DNA of 64,000 bases from positions 1 through 64,000 of the forward strand of contig NZ_CAJUPR010000009.1 in assembly GCF_910588665.1 (NCBI RefSeq), read 5' to 3'. A program made the position numbers and the translations under genes. Positions 25,846-34,221 of the stretch are shown here, one piece after another (the stretch's first letter is position 1; each line of letters starts with the position of its first letter). The notes beneath the pieces were generated by a model. It had not been told where the DNA came from and made no database searches. It worked only from the letters and a program-made list of their open reading frames with translations. Origin of the DNA: an uncultured Brachyspira sp. GTDB taxonomy: Bacteria; Spirochaetota; Brachyspiria; Brachyspirales; Brachyspiraceae.

Positions 25846-26022
25846 TTATGACCTTTTTAATGGTATATTTTTTTCTTCAAAATATAGTGCTATCACATTT
25901 TTTATTTCTCTTAAAGCTTCTTCTTCTGTTGCCCCAAAAGCACTAATAGAGTCTAATTCTTCAGATAAAGCTATATAACACTCATCTTCTTCACTATAAA
26001 AAATTTTTATACTATAGTTCAT
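25846..26022 (-). CDS. hicB: HicB-like antitoxin
   Basis: A 58-residue protein starting MNYSIKIFYSEEDECYIAL, the partial RNase-H-like fold of HicB antitoxins, with FYSEEDECYIAL the typical edge strand and ATEEEALREIKNVIALYFEE the typical helix. It is short and lacks the C-terminal DNA-binding domain of longer HicB proteins, so any autoregulation would need another factor or the toxin complex. It starts two bases after the hicA stop codon. HicB proteins bind and mask the HicA active site. AGGAG lies just before the ATG, inside the end of hicA. Confidence 0.82.
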   Translation of the reverse strand: MNYSIKIFYSEEDECYIALSEELDSISAFGATEEEALREIKNVIALYFEEKNIPLKRS

Positions 26023-26024
26023 AA

Positions 26025-26264
26025 TTACTCCTCCAAACCATATTTTTTAACAAGAGATAAAAACTGCTTAACTTGATAAGGTTTTACCTCACCATTAACA
26101 TTTTGTATATTAATTAGCTCACTAACTCCTATTTTGGAATATATTTTATGGCTTCCTCTTTGCCTTTTGCACACAAAACCAAAATCTTCAACAATATTAC
26201 AAAAATAATAATATTTAATATTTTTATTATTTGTAAGTTTCTTAATAATTTCTTTTCTATTCAT
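26025..26264 (-). CDS. hicA: HicA-like mRNA interferase toxin
   Basis: A 79-residue protein with the double-stranded-RNA-binding-like HicA fold. The defining segment is GFVCKRQRGSHKIYSK, whose His39 is the catalytic residue in this family, followed by INIQNVNGEVKPYQVKQFLS and the final KKYGLEE. HicA toxins cleave mRNA when free. It is a little longer than usual (about 60) through extra residues near 11-25. Gene order toxin then antitoxin is the common one for hicAB. The pair is bracketed by direct repeats at 25701-25765 and 26339-26404. Confidence 0.87.
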   Translation of the reverse strand: MNRKEIIKKLTNNKNIKYYYFCNIVEDFGFVCKRQRGSHKIYSKIGVSELINIQNVNGEVKPYQVKQFLSLVKKYGLEE

Positions 26265-26338
26265 ATTTTAATTATAAAGTTATTCAATATAAAATCAACT
26301 ACCCGCCTAGCTTCCGCAGTATTCGCCCTACGAGCTGT

Positions 26339-26404
26339 AGCACCACCCTGCACGGTATTGCCTCACCTTACCAAACGCCAACGCGACCGAATGAAGTGAG
26401 GAAG
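26339..26404. repeat. Intergenic direct repeat, right-hand copy next to hicAB
   Basis: This is the second copy of the repeat at 25701-25765, same orientation, starting AGCACCACCCTGCA and ending AATGAAGTGAGGAAG. It lies between hicA and the end of the helicase gene. The two copies flank the toxin-antitoxin pair. Confidence 0.65.
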
Positions 26405-26435
26405 TTGTGGCTGATTACACAACATTAAACAATTA

Positions 26436-28604
26436 TTATATTTTAATATCTATACCATCATAAAAATATTGTAAAAAATAATAATCAAAAGAGTTTATAT
26501 CAAATAATTTTATAATATCATCTTTTTTTTCTATAAATTGATTTAAAGTCTTATTAATCCCATCTTTTTCATTAAAATTAAATTTAATAATAGCAGATTC
26601 ATCAATTTTTTTAGATAACATTCTAGGAAGTCCAAATTCTTCTAAAGTATAAACATGTGGTGGTAAAAATACATTTTGTAAATTAGTAACAAATGAAGAT
26701 ATATCAATTGCATTATCTTTTAAAATACATTTTTGTAATGTATTAATATCTGAAAACAAATTATATACATCAAATGATACTAAATTTTCAAATTTGAAAT
26801 AATCATCTATTTCTATATAATTTTTAGTTGTATTTAAAATTTCTAATAATGATAAGTTCCAATTATTAGAAATAGCTATAATAAAATTTGATATATTTTG
26901 TGGCTCATATTTAAAATAAATATTACATTTATATAATATATTTAATATGTAATTAAAATCATTTTTCCAATCTTCATTAGAAAATGGTAATAACATATCT
27001 ATTAGCTTATTATTATCACTTGCATCATATAATTCTTTAGTTATATTAAGCATAGTTTCTCTATCATTTTTTATTGAATGTTCATCTCTAATACTGTAAA
27101 ATTCTTCTTCACCTATCATTGATATCATTTCTTTTTTAGTTTCTTCTATATTATTTTTTTGTTCTTCTGTTAAATTATTAAATATTTCTGTATTATCTAT
27201 ATCAATAATAGTAGAATCATTAATATCAATATTTAATTTATATATTTTTTTAGCTGGAGGCTTTTCTAATAAATAAATATTACCTGTATAATACTCAAAC
27301 ATTCTACCAGCTCTACCCTTTATATTATTGTATGTAAACCTATTAAATTTGTTTATTGATATTTTATTACTATATAAAATGATATTCTCAGCAACTGTAT
27401 TAACTCCTTCTATAAGTGAAGAAGTAGCAATTATTGTATTTATATGATTAATTTCTTTATAATTAAAAAGATTAATTTGTATTTGAGATAAATATTTTGG
27501 TATTTGGGAATTATGAATACCAATTCCTCTTTTAACTAATTTATATAAAATCCATTCTTTGGAATAATGTAACCCTAACCATTTTAAAAAACTATTTTGC
27601 AATTTAGTATTTGTCGACATACTTATATTATATTTTTCTATACATTCTTTATATATATCTTTTATACTTATAACTGTATTTGTGTATATAATATTTTTTT
27701 TATTAAATAATTCATTTCTTAATAATGAATTTAATTTATTATTTTTTAAATATTCTTTATTCTTTCCTGTAACAATGCAATTATGCTCTTCAACTTTTAC
27801 TGTATTAAAATTAGTATAATAAAATTCATTATGCTCTATAAATGGATTTTCTGATACTTCATCAATATTAGGTGCAATAAAATATTTCTGTGTAATTTCA
27901 GAACAATAATAAAATATTATTTGCTGTAATATAGAACTTCTTATATCAGCTTTTCCATTATCATTTTTGATTATTTCTATTTTATAAAATTCATCAACAA
28001 TAAATAAATCCAAATTTATATTAAATAATACTTTATAATATGTTAAAGCCCTTTCTTGTGTAAAAATAAATATATTTTTAAACTTTATGCTTTCATTTAC
28101 TGTAGTAATAATATTATAATCATTATGAAACTTTTTATATATCCTTCTTCTAGCTTCATCAAGTAGGGCTATTGTAGGAACTATTATTAAAATATTTTTA
28201 GGTTTTTTAATAGATATTAAACTGTCTATTATATAACTTTTACCAAAACTTGTTGGTGCACTTAACAATACATTATCACCATTTAAAAGAAGTTTCAATA
28301 TCATTGACTGTTCCCTATGTAATACAATATTATCATTTTTATCATACAAAGAGAATAAATTATAAACTAATCGATCTTCAAATATTGCATCTTCAATATA
28401 TTTATCTAAATATGGATACAATCCTGACATCCTTATTAAATGATAAAAAAACTGTCTATAACTCAAAGGTTGTGATTTAATATCTATATTATTATTTATA
28501 TAGTCTAATAAATTAATCAAAGATTCTCTGGCTTTTTCTTCTTTTTCTTTATTGAATAATGAATTAATTTTTTTACATTCATCAAATAAATCAAATTCTT
28601 TCAT
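26436..28604 (-). CDS. hamB: Hachiman defence helicase HamB
   Basis: A 722-residue superfamily-2 (Ski2-like) helicase. Visible motifs are a Q-motif-like LHREQSMIL (about 95-103), Walker A APTSFGKS (116-123), motif Ia PTIALLDE, motif II DEFY (204-207), motif V IIATSSLIEGVN (391-402) and motif VI IKGRAGRM (428-435). The C-terminal ~270 residues are helical and unassigned. In Hachiman, HamB senses damaged or phage DNA and releases the HamA nuclease. The start overlaps the hamA stop codon in an ATGA, so the two are translationally coupled. The call depends on the partner gene; the helicase alone would only be a generic DEAD/DEAH protein. Confidence 0.85.
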   Translation of the reverse strand: MKEFDLFDECKKINSLFNKEKEEKARESLINLLDYINNNIDIKSQPLSYRQFFYHLIRMSGLYPYLDKYIEDAIFEDRLVYNLFSLYDKNDNIVLHREQSMILKLLLNGDNVLLSAPTSFGKSYIIDSLISIKKPKNILIIVPTIALLDEARRRIYKKFHNDYNIITTVNESIKFKNIFIFTQERALTYYKVLFNINLDLFIVDEFYKIEIIKNDNGKADIRSSILQQIIFYYCSEITQKYFIAPNIDEVSENPFIEHNEFYYTNFNTVKVEEHNCIVTGKNKEYLKNNKLNSLLRNELFNKKNIIYTNTVISIKDIYKECIEKYNISMSTNTKLQNSFLKWLGLHYSKEWILYKLVKRGIGIHNSQIPKYLSQIQINLFNYKEINHINTIIATSSLIEGVNTVAENIILYSNKISINKFNRFTYNNIKGRAGRMFEYYTGNIYLLEKPPAKKIYKLNIDINDSTIIDIDNTEIFNNLTEEQKNNIEETKKEMISMIGEEEFYSIRDEHSIKNDRETMLNITKELYDASDNNKLIDMLLPFSNEDWKNDFNYILNILYKCNIYFKYEPQNISNFIIAISNNWNLSLLEILNTTKNYIEIDDYFKFENLVSFDVYNLFSDINTLQKCILKDNAIDISSFVTNLQNVFLPPHVYTLEEFGLPRMLSKKIDESAIIKFNFNEKDGINKTLNQFIEKKDDIIKLFDINSFDYYFLQYFYDGIDIKI

Positions 28605-29557
28605 ATTTTTTCTTCTAATTCTAATAACTTTCTAAAAAAAATTTCGGATATATCTTTTTTACTATGTACTGGAAAAAGTATTAAGTGAAAATTGATTTCT
28701 TCTCCTTTATACAAATTCTTTATAAAATCAAAACTAGCTAAAAAACATTCTTTTACTATTTTTTTATGGCAAGAAATTATATTTGTTTTATAATTATCAT
28801 CTATAGAGTTATTTGATAATGTTATATCGCACTCATATAATATTAATATAGGTATATGTAATTGTTTTTTTACTTTATCAAGTGAATTAGCGTTATCTAA
28901 CATTAACTTAATATTTTCATGAATATTTTTATCTATTTTATTAAAGCTTAACATATCATTTAAATCTTTAGAATTATAAGCCATTGATATTTCTGCTTTT
29001 AATTTATCATCTTCTAAAATAGATTTAATAGATTCTATAGCATTTTTAACTGCTTTCTTTACATCTTTATAAAACTTGGATTCCCCCAACCATAAATTAA
29101 TTTGACCATTATTAATTGTAATATGTATACTATCAGCACCATGAATATAAGTATTTCTATTAGTTTTATAAAATATTTTAGGAACTACATTTAAAGCATT
29201 ATAATAATCTTTCATTATAGCATATAATAAAATTTCTCCTATTTCTCCAGATTTTTCTATATCATTTGGTTTAAGTTTTGAAATAGCTTTTTTTAACATA
29301 CTCATTGGATAATCTGACAATATTTTTCTTTCTTCAAATGAAAGTCCTACCTCTATAACTCTATCATATAAATAATCTACAAATTTATTGATTCTCCATT
29401 GTCCATTTTCATAATCATTAATTAAACTTAGAAGACAATAATTTTTATAACATGCGTCTATATTAAGATTTAAATTTTTTAATATATCGTCAACTAATAT
29501 ATCAAATTTTATATTATCATAATTTGTTTTAGTTATTTCATTATATTTATTCTTCAT
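28601..29557 (-). CDS. hamA: Hachiman defence nuclease HamA (DUF1837)
   Basis: A 318-residue protein of the DUF1837 type. The conserved core is EKSGEIGEILLYAIM (Glu105, Glu108), HGADSIHI (Asp142) and LWLGESKFY (Glu159, Lys161), a restriction-endonuclease-like D...ExK arrangement. HamA with a downstream helicase HamB defines the Hachiman anti-phage system, in which the activated nuclease destroys DNA and stops the infected cell. It has its own promoter (29596-29623) and a GGAAGG ribosome-binding site. It overlaps hamB by four bases. I identify it from domain content and order; I could not run a profile search. Confidence 0.83.
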   Translation of the reverse strand: MKNKYNEITKTNYDNIKFDILVDDILKNLNLNIDACYKNYCLLSLINDYENGQWRINKFVDYLYDRVIEVGLSFEERKILSDYPMSMLKKAISKLKPNDIEKSGEIGEILLYAIMKDYYNALNVVPKIFYKTNRNTYIHGADSIHITINNGQINLWLGESKFYKDVKKAVKNAIESIKSILEDDKLKAEISMAYNSKDLNDMLSFNKIDKNIHENIKLMLDNANSLDKVKKQLHIPILILYECDITLSNNSIDDNYKTNIISCHKKIVKECFLASFDFIKNLYKGEEINFHLILFPVHSKKDISEIFFRKLLELEEKI

Positions 29558-29595
29558 TAATAACCTTCCATAGTCTTTCTTTAGTTATTATTTAA

Positions 29596-29623
29596 ATTAT
29601 AAATAAAACTTTTAAATTATCAA
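29596..29623 (-). promoter_or_regulatory. Predicted promoter of hamAB
   Basis: On the minus strand TTGATA (29623-29618) and TATAAT (29601-29596) are separated by 16 bases, about 39 bases before the hamA ATG. No operator-like palindrome is evident. Confidence 0.6.
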
Positions 29624-29871
29624 CCCACTATATATACTCTTAAATCTAAACAAAGGCTAATAGTCCGAGCCATAAATTTAATAATTTTTTTTTGGTTCTT
29701 TTGACAAAGTCCGCCTGTAGCGTAAGAAAAAAATATGACTCAATACCAGAAATAATAAATTATACCAAAAGATTGTAAATGTTTTTTGGTTCTTTTTTAC
29801 AAAAAAGAAATGCCGTTTTTTGGGGCAAGCAAAAAAAGAACAAGAAAAATTTGCTTTCTTTCATAAAGAAG
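29624..29871. other. Gene-free stretch with GGTTCTTTT repeats
   Basis: No gene is supported. GGTTCTTTT occurs twice (about 29694 and 29789) with further homopolymer-rich pieces, resembling the stretch at about 19850-19990 on the other side of the defence island. Confidence 0.5.
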
Positions 29872-30201
29872 TTACCACTCAATAATCTTTATTTCATCAT
29901 CAGTTAAATTATACAACTCATACACAATATTATCAACTTCGCCATCAAGCTCAGAAGTATCTTTAAAATAATATATTCCGTTAACAGGCGTCCAAATTAT
30001 TCTATCTTTTTCAAAATCTTTTAAATAAGCACAATTCCTCAAATTATAATATGTGTCTCCTTTATCTTTAGCATTATTTATTTTCTCTCTGTACAATTTA
30101 ATTTCTTTTTTAAAATAATCTAATTTATCATTATCAATTTCATAATTTAATAAATTTCTTAATTTTAATAATTCTTTTGCATTTTTTGTAATAGACTTCA
30201 T
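29872..30201 (-). pseudogene. Remnant of a restriction-modification specificity region
   Basis: A 109-residue ORF. Its centre, YYNLRNCAYLKDFEKDRIIW, matches the segment (RNC.Y...FEK.KIIW) that opens the TaqI-like recognition domain of type IIG enzymes. Its end, VDNIVYELYNLTDDEIKIIE, matches their extreme C-terminus, as the intact RM enzyme in this window ends FSIYNLDDEEKKIVEG. Normally well over a hundred residues separate these two segments, so this looks like an internally deleted, N-terminally truncated RM gene. The N-terminal ~45 residues are a charged helix. The ORF itself is open with an ATG, so a small protein could still be made. Alternatively it is an independent small protein derived from such a gene. 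Confidence 0.6.
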
Positions 30202-30247
30202 AAATAATACTCCAAGTACAATTGTATTATTATACAGTAATACTGAA

Positions 30248-30290
30248 AAATAAAAAGGACATATAAATAAATTATATGCCCTTTTTATTT
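30248..30290 (-). terminator. Hairpin terminator after the peroxiredoxin gene
   Basis: AAATAAAAAGG-a-CATATA and TATATG-c-CCTTTTTATTT form a long stem with one mismatch and a seven-base loop. It is followed by T-rich sequence in either direction and ends the minus-strand transcript of the peroxiredoxin gene. Confidence 0.75.
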
Positions 30291-30315
30291 ATGGTATATT
30301 TATATAATTAATAGA

Positions 30316-30879
30316 TTATAGTTTTCCTACTAAGTCAATACTCGGCTTTAAAGTTTCAGCGCCAGGCTTCCATTTAGCTGGGCAAACTTCTCCGCCATGT
30401 TCAGCTACATATTGAGCAGCCTGCACTTTGCGGAGAAGTTCATTAGCATCTCTTCCTATTCCCATATCATGTATTTCATAAGCCTTAATAAAGCCTTCAG
30501 GATTTACAATAAAGCTTCCGCGCAAATTTTTTCCCTCTTCATCTACAAATACTTCAAAAAACTTTCCAAGTACTCCCGTAGGATCTCCAAGCATCGCATA
30601 TTTAATATTTTTAATAGTATCTGTGGCATCAGCCCAAGCTTTATGCACAAAATGAGTGTCTGCCGATACAGAATAAATCTCGCAATTAATTTTCTTCAAT
30701 TCGTCATATATGCTATTTAAATCCGCTAATTCAGTAGGACATACAAATGTAAAATCTGCAGGATAAAAGAAAAATACGCTCCATTTACCAAGCACATCTT
30801 TTGTTTCAACTGTTTTGAAATCGCCGTTCTGATATGCCTGAACTTTGAAATCAGTAATTTTTCTATTAATTAAGCTCAT
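30316..30879 (-). CDS. ahpC: Peroxiredoxin, AhpC type (2-Cys)
   Basis: A 187-residue thiol peroxidase. It begins SLINRKITDFKVQAY as enterobacterial AhpC does. The peroxidatic Cys is in FFYPADFTFVCPTEL (Cys47) and the resolving Cys is in GGEVCPAKW (near 166), with the dimer-stabilising GRDANELLRKVQAAQYV helix. It reduces H2O2 and organic hydroperoxides using an AhpF- or thioredoxin-type partner, which is not encoded nearby. This suits an anaerobe or microaerophile exposed to host oxygen. A strong hairpin terminator follows, and GGAG precedes the ATG, so the gene is probably monocistronic. Confidence 0.96.
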   Translation of the reverse strand: MSLINRKITDFKVQAYQNGDFKTVETKDVLGKWSVFFFYPADFTFVCPTELADLNSIYDELKKINCEIYSVSADTHFVHKAWADATDTIKNIKYAMLGDPTGVLGKFFEVFVDEEGKNLRGSFIVNPEGFIKAYEIHDMGIGRDANELLRKVQAAQYVAEHGGEVCPAKWKPGAETLKPSIDLVGKL

Positions 30880-31056
30880 ATTATAACTCCTATTGCTTGT
30901 AGTTTATAGCTTCTAACAATATACTAAATAATATTTTTTGTCAAGTAAAAAAAAATATATATTAGTAAAAATTACTAAAAAATATAATATTTAATTAATT
31001 TGACAAAATATAATTTTTATACAGATTCAAATATAAAATAATCAGCTTAAATAAAA

Positions 31057-32256
31057 TTATTTATAATCCTTATTTTTTAATTGATAAACAGCTCTTTTAA
31101 TAAAAAGCTTTATATAATCAAAATTTGTCGCTATATTCAATCTTATAAAGCCTTTATATTCTTTTGAAAACCATTCGCCGAAATCTACAGCTATTTTACA
31201 GTCATCTTGTATAAACTCTTTTACCCTGTCTTTATTAACAGCTTTTCTTAAATCTATAAAAGGCAGATATGTGCCTTCCAATGGACTTACTATTATATTA
31301 GGAATTTCTTTTTTTAATTCATCTTTAATATATTCATAATTTCTTTTTAAAGTATTTAATAATCCGTCAAGCCAATCCGCACCATATCTGTATGCAGCTT
31401 CAGCGGCAATCATACCTAAAACGCTTATCTCAGTTTTATTAATAGTATTGACATATTTATTATATAATTTTCTCATTTTTTCATCTGGTATAATAATATG
31501 AGAGTTTAAAAGACATGCCAGATTAAAAGTCTTTGATGCCGAAGTAAGAACTATAAGTCTGTCAGTATATTTATCCTTATTTTTAATAGAAAGCGCAGAT
31601 ATAAAAGGCTTTATACCAAGATTTATATCTTGATGAATCTCATCTGAAATTATATAAACATTATGCCTCTTGCATATATCAAAAACTTTATCAATCTCTT
31701 CCTCTGTCCATACCCTTCCTACAGGATTATGAGGATTGCAGAATATTATCAATTTAACATCATTATTTATTATATCATTTTCAAGCTTTTCAAAATCTAT
31801 AGTAAAAATACCGTTATCATTTTTTAATGAACATTCTATTAAAATTCTTTCATTATCTTTTACCGCATTATGAAAAGGATAATAAACAGGAGTGAGTATT
31901 GCTATGCTGTCCCCTTTTTCAGTAAAAGCATTTACAATCCAATATATAGCTGTTACAACTCCTGCAGAAAATTTTATCCACTCTTTTTTTAAATCTATAT
32001 TATATCTGCTTTTCTGCCAATTAAAAAAAGCTTCAAAATAACTGTCCCATAAAACAGTATATCCAAAAACTCCATGAGAAACTCTTTTATTAACGGCTTC
32101 TATAACTTCATCAGGAGCTTTAAACTCCATATCGGCTACCCACATAGGAATAAGTCCGTCAGTTTGAAATCTTCTGTCTTTTCCTGTTTCCCATTTCTCT
32201 GAATTAGTTCCATCTCTGCCTACCAAATATCTGCTGTTAAACTCTTCTGCGGTCAT
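31057..32256 (-). CDS. patB: PLP-dependent aminotransferase, MalY/PatB type (cystathionine beta-lyase)
   Basis: A fold-type I PLP enzyme of about 399 residues. It starts TAEEFNSRYLVGRDGTNSEKW and has PMWVADMEFKAPDEV, the MalY/PatB hallmark. The PLP contacts are FCNPHNPVGRVW and ISDEIHQDI, and the Schiff-base Lys is in LTSASKTFNLACL. The closing FIRLNIATNFDYIK has the substrate Arg. The family splits cystathionine or cysteine to pyruvate, ammonia and a thiol. The ATG at 32256, with AAGGA eleven bases before it, is preferred to one 27 codons upstream, since the extra residues are unlike any family member. Confidence 0.9.
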   Translation of the reverse strand: MTAEEFNSRYLVGRDGTNSEKWETGKDRRFQTDGLIPMWVADMEFKAPDEVIEAVNKRVSHGVFGYTVLWDSYFEAFFNWQKSRYNIDLKKEWIKFSAGVVTAIYWIVNAFTEKGDSIAILTPVYYPFHNAVKDNERILIECSLKNDNGIFTIDFEKLENDIINNDVKLIIFCNPHNPVGRVWTEEEIDKVFDICKRHNVYIISDEIHQDINLGIKPFISALSIKNKDKYTDRLIVLTSASKTFNLACLLNSHIIIPDEKMRKLYNKYVNTINKTEISVLGMIAAEAAYRYGADWLDGLLNTLKRNYEYIKDELKKEIPNIIVSPLEGTYLPFIDLRKAVNKDRVKEFIQDDCKIAVDFGEWFSKEYKGFIRLNIATNFDYIKLFIKRAVYQLKNKDYK

Positions 32257-32367
32257 AAAATTATCCTTAAATATAATATTTTTATATTGAAAAATTAATC
32301 TGATATAAAAAAATAGTCTGCATACAGAATAATACACAGACCATAAAAAATTATAAATATACTGAAT

Positions 32368-33384
32368 TTATTGTTTTGTATTATTAGAATTATTATTTTT
32401 ACTTGCAGAATCCATTCCTGAAATACTATATCTCATTTCAGTATCGGCAATAACATTTTTCATATTATAATAATCCAATACTCCGATATTGCCTTTTTTA
32501 AGCGCCTCCGCAATAGCAAGAGGAAGCTGAGATTCGGCTTCCACAACTTTAGCTTTCATCTCTTCAACCTGAGCACGCATTTCCTGTTCTCTGGCTATAG
32601 CCATAACTCTTCTCTCTTCAGCCTTAGCCTGAGCAATCTTTTTATCCGCCTCAGCCTGATCTATCTGCAGGAAAGCTCCTATATTGCTTCCGACATCAAC
32701 ATCGGCAATGTCAATAGAAAGTATTTCAAATGCAGTTCCTGAATCTAATCCTTTGGCAAGCACAACCTGAGAAATTCTATCAGGATTTTCTAAAACTTCT
32801 TTATGAGAAGAAGAACTTCCTATAGTAGTTACAATACCTTCTCCCACTCTTGCAATGATAGTTTCTTCTCCCGCTCCTCCAACAAGACGATTTATATTTG
32901 TTCTTACAGTAACTCTTGCGGTGGCTTTTACCTGTATGCCGTCTTTTGCAACAGCTGCTATTAAAGGAGTCGCAATAACTCTTGGAGAAACTGAAGTTCT
33001 TATGGCATCAACTAAATCTCTTCCTGCTAAATCTATAGCTGCGGCTCTTTCAAATGATAAATTTAAAGAAGCCTTATCTGCAGCAATAAGAGCATCGGCA
33101 ACAGCAGTCGGATTTCCTCCAGCCAAATAATGCGCCTCAAGCTCATTAGTACCTATTTTTAAACCTGCTTTCCATAATTTTATCTGATTCAATACTATAA
33201 GAGAAGGATTAACTCTTCTAAGACGCATAGTAATTAAGGTTATCATATTTACTCTTACGCCTGAAAATAAAGCCGTCACCCAAAGCCCCATAGGAAAAAA
33301 ATGCAGAAAAATAAATAAAATTATAAGCAGTATTGCTATACCGACAAACATCGGAATTATTGGTATATAACTGAAATCAGACAT
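32368..33384 (-). CDS. floA: Flotillin-like protein FloA
   Basis: A 338-residue protein with one N-terminal hydrophobic hairpin (about 8-40) and a long SPFH region: FLHFFPMGLWVTALFSGVRV, then LKIGTNELEAHYLAGGN, AGRDLVDAIRTSVSPRV and ARVTVRTNINRLVGGAGEET. The C-terminal coiled coil (QAEADKKIAQAKAEERRVM) drives oligomerisation. This matches B. subtilis FloA (about 331), which organises membrane microdomains. AGGAGG seven bases before the ATG fixes the start. pyrH lies 21 bases upstream on the same strand, so the two may be co-transcribed. The usual partner NfeD/YuaF is not seen here. Confidence 0.94.
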   Translation of the reverse strand: MSDFSYIPIIPMFVGIAILLIILFIFLHFFPMGLWVTALFSGVRVNMITLITMRLRRVNPSLIVLNQIKLWKAGLKIGTNELEAHYLAGGNPTAVADALIAADKASLNLSFERAAAIDLAGRDLVDAIRTSVSPRVIATPLIAAVAKDGIQVKATARVTVRTNINRLVGGAGEETIIARVGEGIVTTIGSSSSHKEVLENPDRISQVVLAKGLDSGTAFEILSIDIADVDVGSNIGAFLQIDQAEADKKIAQAKAEERRVMAIAREQEMRAQVEEMKAKVVEAESQLPLAIAEALKKGNIGVLDYYNMKNVIADTEMRYSISGMDSASKNNNSNNTKQ

Positions 33385-33405
33385 AAATTAACCTCCTAAA
33401 TATTA

Positions 33406-34110
33406 TTAATTATGCACATAAGTTCCTATATTTTCAAAAGAAATAGCTTTGGTAATGTTTCCCTCTGTATTCATATTGAATATTCTTATAGGCATACTGT
33501 TATCATTAGCCATAGCAAAAGCCGTCATATCCATAACCCTTAAATTCTTATTAATGGCTTCTCTAAATGTGATATCTTCATACATTTTAGCATCTTTATT
33601 TGTTTTAGGATCTTTATCATAAACTCCATCAACATTTGTCCCTTTAAGAACTATAGAAGCCCCTATCTCTAAAGATCTTAATATTGCAGTGCTGTCGGTT
33701 GTAAAATACGGATTTGAAGTACCGCCCGCTATGATTAAAACATTGCCTCTTTCCAATATACGAATTGCCTTATCTCTTTCAAAACCTTCTATCATACCCT
33801 CTATATTAAAAGCTGAAAGAATTTGAGTAGGAGTTCCTACAGCCATAAATCTGTCTTTTAACGCTATGGCATTCATAATAGTTGCAAGCATACCCATAGA
33901 ATCTGCTGTAGCTCTTACCATTCCAGTTTTATCCGAAAGATGCATTCCCCTGAAAATATTTCCTCCTCCTACGACAACTGCTATTTCAGTTTCAGTTCCT
34001 GCCTCTTTCATCTCTAATGCAATTCTATCAACCACATTATTATCTATTCCGTATTCTTTTTTACCAAGTAAAGCTTCGCCTGATATTTTAAGCAATACTC
34101 TTTTTTTCAT
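33406..34110 (-). CDS. pyrH: Uridylate kinase
   Basis: A 234-residue UMP kinase of the amino-acid-kinase fold, phosphorylating UMP to UDP. Motifs are RVLLKISGEALLG, VVVGGGNIFRG, DSMGMLATIMNA, GGTSNPYFTTDSTAILRSLE and KGTNVDGVYDKDPK. The length is as expected (about 240). AGAGG precedes the ATG. In many bacteria pyrH sits in rpsB-tsf-pyrH-frr; here frr is some 24 kb away with uppS and cdsA, and pyrH is followed by floA. Confidence 0.97.
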   Translation of the reverse strand: MKKRVLLKISGEALLGKKEYGIDNNVVDRIALEMKEAGTETEIAVVVGGGNIFRGMHLSDKTGMVRATADSMGMLATIMNAIALKDRFMAVGTPTQILSAFNIEGMIEGFERDKAIRILERGNVLIIAGGTSNPYFTTDSTAILRSLEIGASIVLKGTNVDGVYDKDPKTNKDAKMYEDITFREAINKNLRVMDMTAFAMANDNSMPIRIFNMNTEGNITKAISFENIGTYVHN

Positions 34111-34221
34111 TACTAACCTCTTTAAACTTAATTTTAAAAATTATACTATTTTTTTTATATATATCAAGCTTAAGTAATAGTTTATATATTCAAAAACTTT
34201 ACAGCTTTTCAGTATACCAAG

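Noticed and set aside
26148..26399. Plus-strand ORF of 83 codons over hicA
   Set aside because: It lies antisense to hicA and runs into the intergenic repeat, with no ribosome-binding site and no protein-like composition.
25621..26440. CRISPR array
   Set aside because: There are only two copies of the repeat, about 640 bases apart with genes between them, and no spacer-sized units or cas genes.
26436..28604. DNA phosphorothioation or BREX helicase
   Set aside because: No dnd, pgl or brx partner is near; the overlapping DUF1837 gene fits Hachiman instead.
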